Positions 27,079 through 35,811 are shown, numbered from the stretch's first letter. The stretch is DNA of 64,000 nt from Polynucleobacter difficilis (GCF_003065365.1 NZ_CP023276.1:1931530-1995529); one strand, 5' to 3'. Notes: a model not told the origin generated them from the sequence alone. Numbers and translations are program-made.

Positions 27079-27378
27079 ATGGCAGTGCATGTACTTGGCT
27101 TAATCGAACTAAAGGACGCGTCGGCGTTTGAAGAATACCGTAAGCAGGTTGGCGCTACGGTCGAACACTATGGAGGGCGAATTACACAACGCGGGGTACG
27201 TGGCGAGGTTTTTTGGAATGAGCTTGAATGTAAGCCTTTCTCTGCTTACGTACAGCTCGAGTTTCCCACCGCAATCGATGCCCAGCGCTGGGCCGCTAGT
27301 CCAGAATACCTAGCCTTGGTGCCGATTCGCAATCAAGCCATGCAGTTAAGCTTGTTTAGCATGCTGCCTAGCGCCTGA
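27079..27378 (+). CDS. DUF1330 family protein
   Basis: A 99-residue protein with the ferredoxin-like alpha/beta fold typical of DUF1330/EthD-like domains. Blocks are LKDASAFEEYRKQVGATVEHYGGR near residues 10-33, LEFPTAIDAQRWAASPEY near residues 61-78, and PIRNQAMQ. The ATG at 27079 has GGAG at 27068-27071, and it diverges from the EamA gene with a 76-base gap. The function of the family is not established. Confidence 0.82.
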   Translation: MAVHVLGLIELKDASAFEEYRKQVGATVEHYGGRITQRGVRGEVFWNELECKPFSAYVQLEFPTAIDAQRWAASPEYLALVPIRNQAMQLSLFSMLPSA

Positions 27379-27476
27379 TCCCCAAGGGTAACTACGCTTT
27401 GTTCGTAGCGATATTCGCAGCTAGACTAGAGCCCATACAATACTGTCATTCAGACTCGAATTAACAAGGATTATTC

Positions 27477-28622
27477 ATGCCCGTTATTACCAATATTGAA
27501 GACTTGCGCGTACTGCACCAAAAACGCACGCCCAAGATGTTTTATGACTATGCGGATTCGGGCTCGTGGACAGAATCCACCTACCGCGCCAATGAATCGG
27601 ATTTTCAGAAAATAAAATTGCGCCAGCGCGTTGCCGTGAACATGGTAAACCGCACCACCAAAACAACCATGATCGGCGAAGAAGTGACCATGCCGGTCGC
27701 TTTGGCTCCAACTGGATTAACCGGCATGCAATGCGCCGATGGCGAAATTTTGGCAGCCAAAGCAGCAGAGAAGTTCGGCGTGCCATTCTGCTTATCGACC
27801 ATGAGTATTTGCTCGATTGAAGATGTTGCCGAGCACACCACAAAACCATTTTGGTTTCAGCTCTATGTCATGAAAGACAGGGCCTTCATCGAGCGCTTAA
27901 TTGAGCGTGCGCGCGTCGCCAAATGTTCTGCGCTTGTTCTTACTTTGGATTTGCAAATTCTGGGGCAGCGCCATAAAGATCTAAAAAATGGTTTGAGCGC
28001 TCCTCCTAAACTCACCATTCCCAACATTCTTAATATGATGACCAAGCCGCGCTGGTGTCTTGGGATGGCCATGACGCAACGTAGAACCTTTCGCAATATT
28101 GTGGGTCATGCTACTGGCGTAGGCAATATGTCATCCCTGTCTTCGTGGACTGCTGAGCAGTTTGATCCGGGCCTCAATTGGGGTGATGTCGAATGGATTA
28201 AAAAACGCTGGGGTGGAAAGCTCATCATTAAGGGAATATTGGATGAGGGCGATGCGCGCCTCGCAGCCGATTCCGGCGCAGATGCACTGATCGTCTCCAA
28301 TCATGGCGGCCGTCAACTGGATGGGGCAATTTCGAGCATTCAGGCCTTGCCCGGCATCGTTAATGCCGTTGGTAAAGACATTGAGGTCTGGATGGATGGC
28401 GGCATCCGCTCTGGCCAAGATGTTTTAAAGGCCTGGGCTTTGGGTGCGCGCGGCACCTTGATTGGTCGCCCATTCTTGTACGGCCTGGGCGCCATGGGTG
28501 AGGCTGGCGTAACCAAATGCCTCGAGATTATTCACAAAGAGCTCGATATCACGATGGCCTTTACAGGTCACCGTGATATTCAAGATGTGACGAAAGATAT
28601 TTTGTATCCCGGCACGTTCTAG
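27477..28622 (+). CDS. FMN-dependent alpha-hydroxy-acid oxidase/dehydrogenase (LldD/glycolate-oxidase family)
   Basis: The enzyme oxidises an L-2-hydroxy acid such as lactate or glycolate with FMN. The 381-residue TIM-barrel protein has the N-terminal block MFYDYADSGSWTE with the conserved Tyr near residue 22, the FMN block PVALAPTGLTGM near residue 75, the catalytic His in SNHGGRQLD near residue 272, and IGRPFLYGLGA near residue 337. The choice between lactate, glycolate and other substrates is open. AAGGAT precedes the ATG. Its 3' end overlaps the convergent carboxymuconolactone-decarboxylase-type gene by 4 bases. Confidence 0.9.
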   Translation: MPVITNIEDLRVLHQKRTPKMFYDYADSGSWTESTYRANESDFQKIKLRQRVAVNMVNRTTKTTMIGEEVTMPVALAPTGLTGMQCADGEILAAKAAEKFGVPFCLSTMSICSIEDVAEHTTKPFWFQLYVMKDRAFIERLIERARVAKCSALVLTLDLQILGQRHKDLKNGLSAPPKLTIPNILNMMTKPRWCLGMAMTQRRTFRNIVGHATGVGNMSSLSSWTAEQFDPGLNWGDVEWIKKRWGGKLIIKGILDEGDARLAADSGADALIVSNHGGRQLDGAISSIQALPGIVNAVGKDIEVWMDGGIRSGQDVLKAWALGARGTLIGRPFLYGLGAMGEAGVTKCLEIIHKELDITMAFTGHRDIQDVTKDILYPGTF

Positions 28623-29008
28623 CCTGCTGCTGTAGCGTCTTCCGCAAATACTTCGCGCGCAATCCGAAACGCATCCACTACCGCGGGCGCGCCACAGTAG
28701 GCGCCACAGTGCAAAAAGACTTCGCGCAGCTCTACCTTGGTTACGCCATTGTTGATGGCGCCGCGAATGTGCAACTTCAGCTCATGCGGTCGATTCATGG
28801 CAATGATAGCGGACACCGTAATTAAGCTGCGCTGCTTGAGCGTTAAGCCCTCTCGCACCCACACCGTACCCCACGCATTTTCAGTCACAAAATCCTGCAG
28901 CGGCATTGAGAAATCATCTGCCTTCTGCATTGCTTGGTCGACATAGGCATCCCCCAATACCTTGCGGCGCACTACCATTCCTTTTTCAAATCGATCGCTC
29001 TTTGCCAT
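28619..29008 (-). CDS. Carboxymuconolactone decarboxylase (CMD) family protein
   Basis: A 129-residue helical protein of the CMD/PcaC group. The conserved segment ELREVFLHCGAYCGAPAVVDAF occupies about residues 94-115. HCxxYCG is the PcaC-like variant rather than the CxxC of AhpD peroxidases. The substrate cannot be assigned; no protocatechuate-pathway genes are nearby. It is convergent with and overlaps the FMN oxidase gene. Confidence 0.82.
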   Translation of the reverse strand: MAKSDRFEKGMVVRRKVLGDAYVDQAMQKADDFSMPLQDFVTENAWGTVWVREGLTLKQRSLITVSAIIAMNRPHELKLHIRGAINNGVTKVELREVFLHCGAYCGAPAVVDAFRIAREVFAEDATAAG

Positions 29009-29122
29009 CTTTATACCTTTTTTGTTTATTTATCTTGTATGTTTCTACCGCGGGCGCTTGATTCACATTGGCCGTAGAATGAATGTACATCATGTGCCAC
29101 ATGACACGACAAGGATCTCTTC

Positions 29123-29821
29123 ATGAAGCGCAGAACATTAGTTTCACTCCTCGTAATGGCGCCGCTTGTAAGCGCTTTGGTAGCCTGCAGTAGCGGGCCC
29201 AAAATTATGTCTACGACCGCCATGCCAGAGTCTGGTTTTTTACCCAACTATCGCCTATTGCAGCCCGTTGCAAATACCCCCGATGGAACACGTATTTGGC
29301 GCTATCGCAAAGCGGGCGTTAATCCCAATACCTATACTGCCGTTATTTTGGACCCCATTTACTTGAATCAATCGCAATTTACGAGCGAGATTACACCTGC
29401 AGTAGTTGCGCAGGCAAAGCGCGCCCTAGAAATGTCGATGCGTGAAGCCGTTGAAGGTCGTCGTGGCATGCGCATCGTCACGCAACCTGGCCCTGGTGTA
29501 GCGCGCATATCGGTCGGTATTACGGGTGCTGAAGTTTCAGCCGACGGTCTAAAGCCGTGGAGCTTTACGCCAATCGGCCTTGCTGCCAATGCGGCAGCGT
29601 ATGCCTCTGGCGTTAACTCTAAAACACCTGCATTGGTCATCGAGAGCAAAATTACCGACAGCCAATCAAATGAATTTATTGGCGGCGGCGTCATCACGCT
29701 AGAAGGGGAGACCTTCAGAACTGGCTCGGGCTCAATTGCCTCATTTGAGGACATGGCTAAGCGCGCAGTGAAGTTAGCCATGGAAGTCTCGGCCAACCCA
29801 ACGCCAACCGCGATGAAATAA
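29123..29821 (+). CDS. DUF3313-type lipoprotein
   Basis: A 232-residue predicted lipoprotein. The signal peptide has hydrophobic core LVSLLVMAPLVSAL and lipobox LVAC, with Cys near residue 22. The mature domain shows the DUF3313 pattern: GFLPNYRLLQPV near residues 38-49, YTAVILDPIY near residue 72, and a C-terminal GEGETFR/KRAVKLAM region. Its role in the envelope is unknown. It is a single gene followed by a strong stem-loop at 29840-29859. Confidence 0.82.
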   Translation: MKRRTLVSLLVMAPLVSALVACSSGPKIMSTTAMPESGFLPNYRLLQPVANTPDGTRIWRYRKAGVNPNTYTAVILDPIYLNQSQFTSEITPAVVAQAKRALEMSMREAVEGRRGMRIVTQPGPGVARISVGITGAEVSADGLKPWSFTPIGLAANAAAYASGVNSKTPALVIESKITDSQSNEFIGGGVITLEGETFRTGSGSIASFEDMAKRAVKLAMEVSANPTPTAMK

Positions 29822-29839
29822 GCAATCGCCAAAAGAAAA

Positions 29840-29859
29840 GGCCATCCTGAAGGATGGCC
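29840..29859 (+). other. Strong stem-loop after the DUF3313 gene
   Basis: A perfect 8-bp stem (GGCCATCC / GGATGGCC) with the stable tetraloop TGAA starts 19 bases after the stop codon. It lacks a following T-run, so it may protect the mRNA 3' end or stop transcription only weakly. Confidence 0.55.
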
Positions 29860-29964
29860 AAAGAATGCTTATGGAGGAAAAAATAAATAAATCGACTACA
29901 TTTACATATTAATTGACCAAAGCCAATCGCTTGCTGCAAATAGCACCAATTAGGTGCAGATTTC

Positions 29965-30201
29965 TTACTTGCGAATATGGGCATGGCGAGCGGCATCTTG
30001 CGACATGCCTTCGCCTTTTTTACCTTCCAGCATTTCTTTTTCTGTCGTAATTTCTTTGCGGCGCTCTTTGCATGACCCAGCAATTTCCTGAAGTGCTTTG
30101 CGTGCGCGTGCAGCAGATGCTTTCACGCCTTTTTCCTTAAACTTAGTATTTTCTTCTTTGTAAGCCTCAAACGCTGCAATGAGTTTTTCGTGGTGGGTCA
30201 T
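29965..30201 (-). CDS. Small histone H1-like (Hc1-type) basic protein, copy 2
   Basis: A 78-residue charged helical protein with the core KGVKASAARARKALQEIA followed by SCKERRKEI, nearly the same as the 59-residue protein at 24141-24320. This copy has an additional C-terminal tail (GKKGEGMSQDAARHAHIRK). The Lys/Arg/Ala pattern resembles bacterial Hc1-type proteins, by resemblance only. AAGGACC lies just upstream of the ATG. Two diverged copies 5.8 kb apart suggest local duplication. Confidence 0.72.
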   Translation of the reverse strand: MTHHEKLIAAFEAYKEENTKFKEKGVKASAARARKALQEIAGSCKERRKEITTEKEMLEGKKGEGMSQDAARHAHIRK

Positions 30202-30267
30202 ATCGGTCCTTTTGTTAGTGAATCAACACACTATACCAAGTAGCTATGGCAAAGCATAAATATAGAG

Positions 30268-31248
30268 CTATCGCAACAGTTGAGCCGCAAATGAATACAG
30301 CGGGATGCCAAGAATGATGTTGAAGGGGAAGGTGATGCCCAAGGACATTCCCATATAGAGCGCTGGATTAACTTCGGGCAGAGCATGGCGTAACACCGCC
30401 GGTACTGCAATGTACGACGCGCTAGCGGCAAGCACCATTAATAGGATCGTATCCCCCAATGGCAATTTCAATAGGGTGCAGAGGACCAAAGCAATGCCTG
30501 CGTGCACCAAAGGCGCAACCAGTGCATACAGCAATACGATCAGCGGCTTGCCTTTAATGCCGCTGAAATTTTTTGCTGCCATCAGGCCCATATCCAAGAG
30601 AAAGAACGCCAACATTCCCTTAAACAAATCAATTGAAAATGGCGCCATGATGCGCTGACCATCTTCACCGCTGAGCATACCCACCGCCATGGATCCAAGC
30701 AATAAAAGTTGCGCGCCGTCGGTAAATGATTCATGCAATACCTTAGACAAACCAATCGACTGAGCCTTGCTAGTACTGCTCACACGAGCTTTATTGGCTA
30801 ATACAATGGCCAAAATAATGGCGGGCGATTCCATGAGCGCCATCGCTGCAGCCATGTGTCCGCCGTATGGAATATCTTGATTGCTCAGAAATTGGGTTGC
30901 TGTAATAAAAGTAACTGCACTTACAGAGCCATACGTTGCGGCGATAGCGGCGGAGTCGTAATTGTTTAGCCGGGTTCGCAGTAACGCATACGCAATGATT
31001 GGAATAATGATGGCCAAAAAGATAGCGAGGCCCAGCGCCAAACCAATCTCTTGAGTAAAACCGGATTTCTGGAGTGCAAAGCCGCCTTTTAGCCCTAAGG
31101 CCATTAACAAATACAGCGACAGAAAGCGCGCAATCGGCTGCGGAATCTCTAAATTGGACTTAATCAGGCCAGCAAAAGCACCAAACACAAAAAAGAGGAT
31201 GGCGGGATCAAGGAAGTTATTCACATACATATGATAACGGGTCGCCAT
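30268..31248 (-). CDS. SbtA-like sodium-dependent bicarbonate transporter family protein
   Basis: An inner-membrane protein of 326 residues with about ten membrane segments in two inverted halves. The pattern fits SbtA/DUF897: FLDPAILFFVFGAFAGLIKSNLEIP near residues 12-36, then LMALGLKGGFAL near residue 50, ATYGSVSAVTFITA near residue 105, and SYIAVPAVLRHALPE near residue 285. SbtA imports bicarbonate with sodium in cyanobacteria; the substrate in heterotrophs is less certain. No SbtB-like PII gene is adjacent. Confidence 0.85.
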   Translation of the reverse strand: MATRYHMYVNNFLDPAILFFVFGAFAGLIKSNLEIPQPIARFLSLYLLMALGLKGGFALQKSGFTQEIGLALGLAIFLAIIIPIIAYALLRTRLNNYDSAAIAATYGSVSAVTFITATQFLSNQDIPYGGHMAAAMALMESPAIILAIVLANKARVSSTSKAQSIGLSKVLHESFTDGAQLLLLGSMAVGMLSGEDGQRIMAPFSIDLFKGMLAFFLLDMGLMAAKNFSGIKGKPLIVLLYALVAPLVHAGIALVLCTLLKLPLGDTILLMVLAASASYIAVPAVLRHALPEVNPALYMGMSLGITFPFNIILGIPLYSFAAQLLR

Positions 31249-31346
31249 AAGGCCTATCCGTCTTATAATTTCAGGGATATTGTGGGCTCATTATTCAGCC
31301 CGCACAAGCCTATAACCCCTCCGCCTTGCTGCTAAGCGCTACACCG

Positions 31347-32294
31347 ATGCTGCGTTCCACTCGAAGCCGCCTGATTTGCCTAATTGTGTTTTGGTGCGCA
31401 TTGATTTCGGGCGCGCGCGCACAAGGTGCTGATGCCCTCAATGCCTTTTTAAAAAAACGGGCAGATGCCTTCATGGTAATTACTGGCTATTCTTTAACGC
31501 CTGACGTCACCACTGGATCTTTATCGATTACCGACCGCAGCGGCAACAACCCTAACCTGCAAATGATTTCCTTGGGCGGCGGAGATCGCCTAAGTAAAGA
31601 TGTGCCGCTTTATCTTGAGGGCACACTCGCAGTCAATCGATACAACCCGAGCTTTGTGGGCAACGTCGGCAATACCAGTATTGATATTCCAGTGCATTGG
31701 AATAGCATCACCGGTACTGGTGGTGTCGGCTGGGATTTTCCACTGACCAACGAACTGCGCATCAGGCCGATTGCCAACGTTATGCTGGGTCACCTCGAAA
31801 GCGATCTGTCGATTGCATCTCGGGTGATTGAAAATCAAACCGGCGTCGATGTGCAGTTCTTACAAAAAGGGCGCATGAACGCCTATGGCCTGGGCGGATC
31901 GCTGATGCTCGACTACGAAAACTACAAACCAGAACGCGAAATTGATCTTGAATTGCGCTATACCAATATTGAAATGAATACCTTTGATACCTCCAAGGCA
32001 GTTCAGGGTTCAGCCAACTCCCAAAGCCTGAGTCTGTGGGCTCGCAATCGAGTGCCTACGCCACTCAGCTTTTTTTCGATGCCGATTCGTGCCGTCATGG
32101 AAGCAGCACACACAGAGTTTTTAGGCGATCTGCGCGGTGCACTCGGTTTTAATTCCTTGTCATCGCTAGGTGGTGGTATTGAGTTTGATCGCAGTCAATC
32201 AGAGCCGCTCTTTAGTCGCATGCGAATTGTGTTTCGCTATCAATTTGGACAAAACGTACGCGGCACCTCGATTGGCTTAGCCGCCAGCTTTTAG
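31347..32294 (+). CDS. Predicted outer-membrane beta-barrel protein
   Basis: A 315-residue protein with a signal peptide (hydrophobic core LICLIVFWCALISGA, cleavage near ARA-QG). A region of alternating hydrophobic strands follows and ends in a terminal Phe (LAASF), the usual signature for BAM-inserted barrels. Strand-like blocks include SLSLWARN and RMRIVFRYQF. The barrel resembles autotransporter-type or OmpA-like folds. No passenger or peptidoglycan-binding domain is seen. I used the ATG at 31347; a TTG at 31326 is also in frame. Confidence 0.7.
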   Translation: MLRSTRSRLICLIVFWCALISGARAQGADALNAFLKKRADAFMVITGYSLTPDVTTGSLSITDRSGNNPNLQMISLGGGDRLSKDVPLYLEGTLAVNRYNPSFVGNVGNTSIDIPVHWNSITGTGGVGWDFPLTNELRIRPIANVMLGHLESDLSIASRVIENQTGVDVQFLQKGRMNAYGLGGSLMLDYENYKPEREIDLELRYTNIEMNTFDTSKAVQGSANSQSLSLWARNRVPTPLSFFSMPIRAVMEAAHTEFLGDLRGALGFNSLSSLGGGIEFDRSQSEPLFSRMRIVFRYQFGQNVRGTSIGLAASF

Positions 32295-32295
32295 G

Positions 32296-33156
32296 TTAGT
32301 CAAGCCTGCCAAGCTGGCCGCCATTGAAATCATCAATCGCCTGCGTAATTTCTGCTTTGGTATTCATCACAAAGGGGCCATAGCCCACCATGGGCTCCGG
32401 AATTGGCTCTCCACTCAAAAAGAGGGCATGGCTATCTTGGCTAGTGCTGACCTCAATACCATTACCCGCCCGACTAAAGACAATCAGACTAGCGTCTCCT
32501 GCAAGCCCTTTATCGGTCTCAACTTCGCCCTGCAATACGGCCAGTGCAGCATTCCAATGATTGGGTGCGGGTAGCGAAATCACTGCCCCTTTTTTAATCT
32601 GCAGATCCCAAACCTGCATGGCTGTGCGGGTGTTTGCTGGCCCGGAAAGTCCAGCATAATCACCTGCAATGAGGCGGGCCGTACCCTGATCATTTTCTAA
32701 CTGAATGGTTGGTATCTGCTCAGCCTCAATTGCCTGGTAGCCGGGTGGGGTCATCTTTTGTGCTGCTGGTAAATTAACCCAGAGCTGCGCCATGCTTAGC
32801 ATTCCGCCCTGCTGCGTGAATTTCGCTGAGTGCATTTCTTCGTGCAAAATTCCAGCGCCTGCTGTCATCCACTGCACATCGCCCGGACCAATTGCGCCAC
32901 TATTGCCTGCCGAGTCTTTATGTGCAAGCTCTCCCTCGTAAACAATCGTAACCGTTTCAAAGCCGCGGTGCGGATGCGGACCAACGCCTTTTGCTGTTGT
33001 GGCCGGGGGAAAGCGTGTTGGGCTTGCATAATCCAACATTAAAAATGGGCTCAGCTCTTCGCCCATAGATTGATATGAAAACAAGGTTCGCACCGGGAAC
33101 CCATCACCTACCCAATGCTGCTCATGGGCATGGTGTACTCCAATAATCTGTTTCAT
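32296..33156 (-). CDS. Pirin family protein
   Basis: A bicupin of 286 residues. The metal-binding motif of pirins is in the N-terminal cupin: HPHRGFETVT near residues 62-71, with a further His and Glu in ILHEEMHS near residue 107. The C-terminal cupin follows from about residue 165. Some bacterial pirins have quercetinase activity and others are regulators; this one cannot be assigned. It lies 3 bases upstream of the nitronate monooxygenase stop, convergent with the barrel gene. Confidence 0.9.
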   Translation of the reverse strand: MKQIIGVHHAHEQHWVGDGFPVRTLFSYQSMGEELSPFLMLDYASPTRFPPATTAKGVGPHPHRGFETVTIVYEGELAHKDSAGNSGAIGPGDVQWMTAGAGILHEEMHSAKFTQQGGMLSMAQLWVNLPAAQKMTPPGYQAIEAEQIPTIQLENDQGTARLIAGDYAGLSGPANTRTAMQVWDLQIKKGAVISLPAPNHWNAALAVLQGEVETDKGLAGDASLIVFSRAGNGIEVSTSQDSHALFLSGEPIPEPMVGYGPFVMNTKAEITQAIDDFNGGQLGRLD

Positions 33157-33159
33157 GTT

Positions 33160-34212
33160 TTATGCATTCGAGTTTTGGTATTGTGCTTCGATCTCATTGC
33201 GCAATTCCTGCATCAAGTCTTGTGTTGACATGCTCCGAACCTGTGTATACGCTGTTCCTGCCCAAAGACTCTGATACTCGGCATCTTGCTGTGCCGCAGC
33301 CCACTGGCGCAGCGGCCCTGTCATGGTGTTTTGGAGCGGAAAGGGTAGTGTTGTTTGGTCCTGCATGGTGCGCGTGAAGGTATTTTCCAGGCCGCGCGCA
33401 AGCCGTCCTGAAAATGCTTTAGTCAGTGTTGTTGACCTGTCTTGTTTGTGCAATACATAGTGGCGGTAACTGGGCGGCGTCCCCGACTCATCGCAACACA
33501 AAAATGCCGTTCCCAATTGCGCCGCCTGCGCGCCCTTAGCAAGCGCTGCATGTATATCCGCTCCATTCATGATGCCGCCTGCTGCAACAATCGGAATGCG
33601 GCAATGCTTGGCCAGTTGAGTCGTAAGCGCTAAAGTGCTTAGCGCCTCATCTTTAGCCAGTAAATCAAATTGCCCGCGATGGCCGCCGGCTTCGATTCCC
33701 TGGGCAACAATAAAATCGGCATGCGCGGACTCGATGGCTAAGGCTTCTGCAAGGCTCGTGGCACTAATGCCGACGGCAATTCCGAGCGCATGGGCTTTTT
33801 CAATAACACCCTCCGGTGGCAGGCCAAAATGAAAACTGAGGATTGCTGGTCGAGCCTTCCAAATGGGTTCTAGCTGATCCAACAGGCTGGGATAGAAGGG
33901 CTCTTCCGGAATGGAAAGCGATTGAACTCCGCCTACGTCCAGCGAACGCAAAGCCTGTAGGGCTTTAGCTTGTATCTGATCGCTTGGCAAGCGAACCGGA
34001 CTGAACACAAAAAAGTTTGCATTGATGGGTCCACTCGTCAGTGACTGCGCCGCAAGCAAATCCGTATGAATTTTTTCTGGCGTACTGTACGCAAAACCAA
34101 AGCTGCCAACCCCTCCATGATTAGCAACTGCCGCCACCAGTTGGGGCGTAGTAATTCCGCCGGCCATTGGAGCCTGAATCAGTGGCAGCGCTAATTGAGC
34201 GAAGTTAAACAT
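33160..34212 (-). CDS. Nitronate monooxygenase family protein (NPD-like)
   Basis: An FMN-dependent TIM-barrel enzyme of 350 residues that would oxidise alkyl nitronates or related toxins. Blocks include PLIQAPMAGGITTPQLVAAV at the N-terminus, the FMN/substrate block GIEAGGHRGQFDLL near residues 168-181 with the expected His, VAAGGIMNGADI near residue 210, and GTAFLCCDES near residue 236. It precedes pirin on the same strand (3-base gap), so the two form a pair. Confidence 0.88.
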   Translation of the reverse strand: MFNFAQLALPLIQAPMAGGITTPQLVAAVANHGGVGSFGFAYSTPEKIHTDLLAAQSLTSGPINANFFVFSPVRLPSDQIQAKALQALRSLDVGGVQSLSIPEEPFYPSLLDQLEPIWKARPAILSFHFGLPPEGVIEKAHALGIAVGISATSLAEALAIESAHADFIVAQGIEAGGHRGQFDLLAKDEALSTLALTTQLAKHCRIPIVAAGGIMNGADIHAALAKGAQAAQLGTAFLCCDESGTPPSYRHYVLHKQDRSTTLTKAFSGRLARGLENTFTRTMQDQTTLPFPLQNTMTGPLRQWAAAQQDAEYQSLWAGTAYTQVRSMSTQDLMQELRNEIEAQYQNSNA

Positions 34213-34260
34213 GTGTAGTTAGTAATGGTAGAGAAAAATGCTTGTCTCTAAAGCTTGTCC

Positions 34261-35103
34261 TTAGCGCCTCGCACGAACAGTCAATGCTGGGTTATTGTTC
34301 AGATTGCCCGTCATACTTGGCCCATTGATCTTGCCCTTAAAAACATAGCTTGTATTTTGGTAAGCAAAGGCAAACTCCAAATCCGATCCTCGAATGCGTC
34401 CGTCTTCAAAGTGCGCAATTCGCTTATTGCCCTGATACAAGGTGCCATCAAAGAATTGCTTCTTCTGACGAATTACAAGGCGAAGATCGCCCAGTTCAGC
34501 CGGGCCACTCCACTGCCAGCCACCATCGATATTGGCTGGGACAATCCAAAGATAAGCCATTTCCCCATTGGAAATACGTACCTCCTGATCCGCTACCCAC
34601 CCCTCCATGCGAAATGTGTTGGAGACTACCCGCGTACCCGCTTGCATTTTTAAAATGGTCGGAATCAGCTTGGTGTTAAGGTTTTCGCCCAGATACAAGG
34701 TCAGCACAGTGGCCTGTGAAAAATCTTCCACAAAAATATCGCCTTGCTTAAATGTCACCAGGCTTTGGACGTTGGCCCGTTCTGCATTGCGCTGGGATAA
34801 CTTGACTAAATCAGGGTTGTACTCAATGCCGACTGCACGCACCTGGTATTTTTTTGCGGCCTCAATCGGAATGACGCCATCGCCTGAGCCCAAGTCATAT
34901 ACCAGATCCCCTTTGCGTACTTGTGCGAGGGAGAGCATTTGATCGGCCATCTCGACTTTGGTTGGCATCCACATGACGTCTTTACCTGAGCTCGCCATAC
35001 TGAGCTTAAATTGATTATCACCATAGTTAATCGTGGCACATCCATATAAAAGCGGGAGCGCGACACAGCACGCGATGGCAAAGTAATGGCGCTTTATTTG
35101 CAT
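34261..35103 (-). CDS. Lipoprotein-type class I SAM-dependent methyltransferase
   Basis: The 280-residue protein has a SAM-binding motif I in VYDLGSGDGVIPIEAA near residues 67-82 and the acidic motif in VGIEYNPD near residue 93. Its N-terminus, however, looks like a lipoprotein signal: FAIACCVALPLLYGC with lipobox LYGC and Cys near residue 22. SAM is cytoplasmic, so export would be odd. The protein may be a non-exported or repurposed variant. A C-terminal beta-rich domain of about 80 residues (LRLVIRQKKQFFDGTLYQG) follows the methyltransferase core. The target is unknown. Confidence 0.75.
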   Translation of the reverse strand: MQIKRHYFAIACCVALPLLYGCATINYGDNQFKLSMASSGKDVMWMPTKVEMADQMLSLAQVRKGDLVYDLGSGDGVIPIEAAKKYQVRAVGIEYNPDLVKLSQRNAERANVQSLVTFKQGDIFVEDFSQATVLTLYLGENLNTKLIPTILKMQAGTRVVSNTFRMEGWVADQEVRISNGEMAYLWIVPANIDGGWQWSGPAELGDLRLVIRQKKQFFDGTLYQGNKRIAHFEDGRIRGSDLEFAFAYQNTSYVFKGKINGPSMTGNLNNNPALTVRARR

Positions 35104-35113
35104 ATGTATCTTC

Positions 35114-35512
35114 CTATGACCAGAGCTGCAACAGCAACCAGGCGAGATTAAATATCACCAGCATAATGAGGGTCGTGATCGTAAATTTCATGCCGATGAC
35201 GCGATTGCTAAAGTGCGGTGGCGGCTGATTAATTCCTTTAGCATGAATCACCCGGCCAGCCACGAAGGCAATACCAAGAATGGCGATGATCCATAGCGGC
35301 GCACCATTGAGCTCAAGGCAAGCCATCAGTATTAATGCGATCGGTACGTATTCAGCAAAGTTCGCTTGGGCACGAATGGCACGCTCTAAATCGTCAACGC
35401 CGCCGCTGCCCAGGCCGACTTTATGGTGTCGTCGCAGACGAATTACACCAAACGATAGCCGAATAAAGAGCGCTGTCAAAATGCAGGCAATCAATGTAGT
35501 AACGATAAGCAT
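35114..35512 (-). CDS. MAPEG-family membrane protein
   Basis: A 132-residue inner-membrane protein with four hydrophobic segments. The MAPEG signature appears as DLERAIRAQANFAEYVPIAL near residues 40-59 (RxxRAxxNxxEY) and the later FVAGRVIHAKG near residue 80. Eukaryotic relatives handle glutathione and eicosanoids; bacterial roles are mostly unknown. I chose the ATG at 35512 with AGGGC upstream; 35566 would add 18 unlikely residues. It follows the methyltransferase start region on the same strand. Confidence 0.82.
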   Translation of the reverse strand: MLIVTTLIACILTALFIRLSFGVIRLRRHHKVGLGSGGVDDLERAIRAQANFAEYVPIALILMACLELNGAPLWIIAILGIAFVAGRVIHAKGINQPPPHFSNRVIGMKFTITTLIMLVIFNLAWLLLQLWS

Positions 35513-35556
35513 GCTTTGCCCTAAAGAATGATGAACTGCTATAGTACATCGCCATG

Positions 35557-35579
35557 AAAAAACCACCCGTAGGTGGTTT
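35557..35579. terminator. Terminator hairpin related to the tRNA-Phe terminator (copy G)
   Basis: An AAACCACC / GGTGGTTT stem with loop CGTA lies between the 67-residue ORF (stop at 35608) and the MAPEG start (35512). It would end the leftward riboswitch transcript. It shares the stem of the tRNA-Phe terminator at 46192-46215 but not the adjacent bases. Confidence 0.7.
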
Positions 35580-35607
35580 GCAATCCGGCTGCTGGTTTGC
35601 TAACTAC

Positions 35608-35811
35608 TTACCTTCTTGCCTGTCTTTGCTGGGTGTGGCGGTTTAAATCAGACTTGCAGAACTGTACGATGGTTTCGGAGAACTGCAAGTGCCGGGCATT
35701 CATCTTTCGATACTCCATTAACTCTGTAATTTGTGGAGATACTTCGTTTTTAAACGAGGCGTCCTCGTAACCTGGGTGGTAAGGGGCTTCGTGTGCATAT
35801 GAATTTGACAT
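35608..35811 (-). CDS. Small ORF of unknown function downstream of a glycine riboswitch
   Basis: An open frame of 67 codons from ATG 35811 (72 from ATG 35826). The product is hydrophilic, starts MSNSYAHEAPYHPGYED, contains one Cys and ends with a Gln/Arg-rich tail (HTQQRQARR). It has no signal peptide or membrane segment, and I recognise no family. There is no strong ribosome site at either ATG. The frame is of interest mainly because it is the only sizeable frame between the tandem glycine riboswitch and a terminator on this strand. It could be non-coding. Confidence 0.4.
   Translation of the reverse strand: MSNSYAHEAPYHPGYEDASFKNEVSPQITELMEYRKMNARHLQFSETIVQFCKSDLNRHTQQRQARR

Noticed and set aside
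26733..27131. Overlapping plus-strand frames upstream of DUF1330
   Set aside because: They run antisense to the EamA transporter membrane segments; the DUF1330 ATG at 27079 has its own ribosome site.
29757..30083. Lys-rich minus-strand frame of 108 codons
   Set aside because: It overlaps the real histone-like gene in another frame and the end of the DUF3313 gene on the other strand; its Lys-rich look is a by-product of the real gene.
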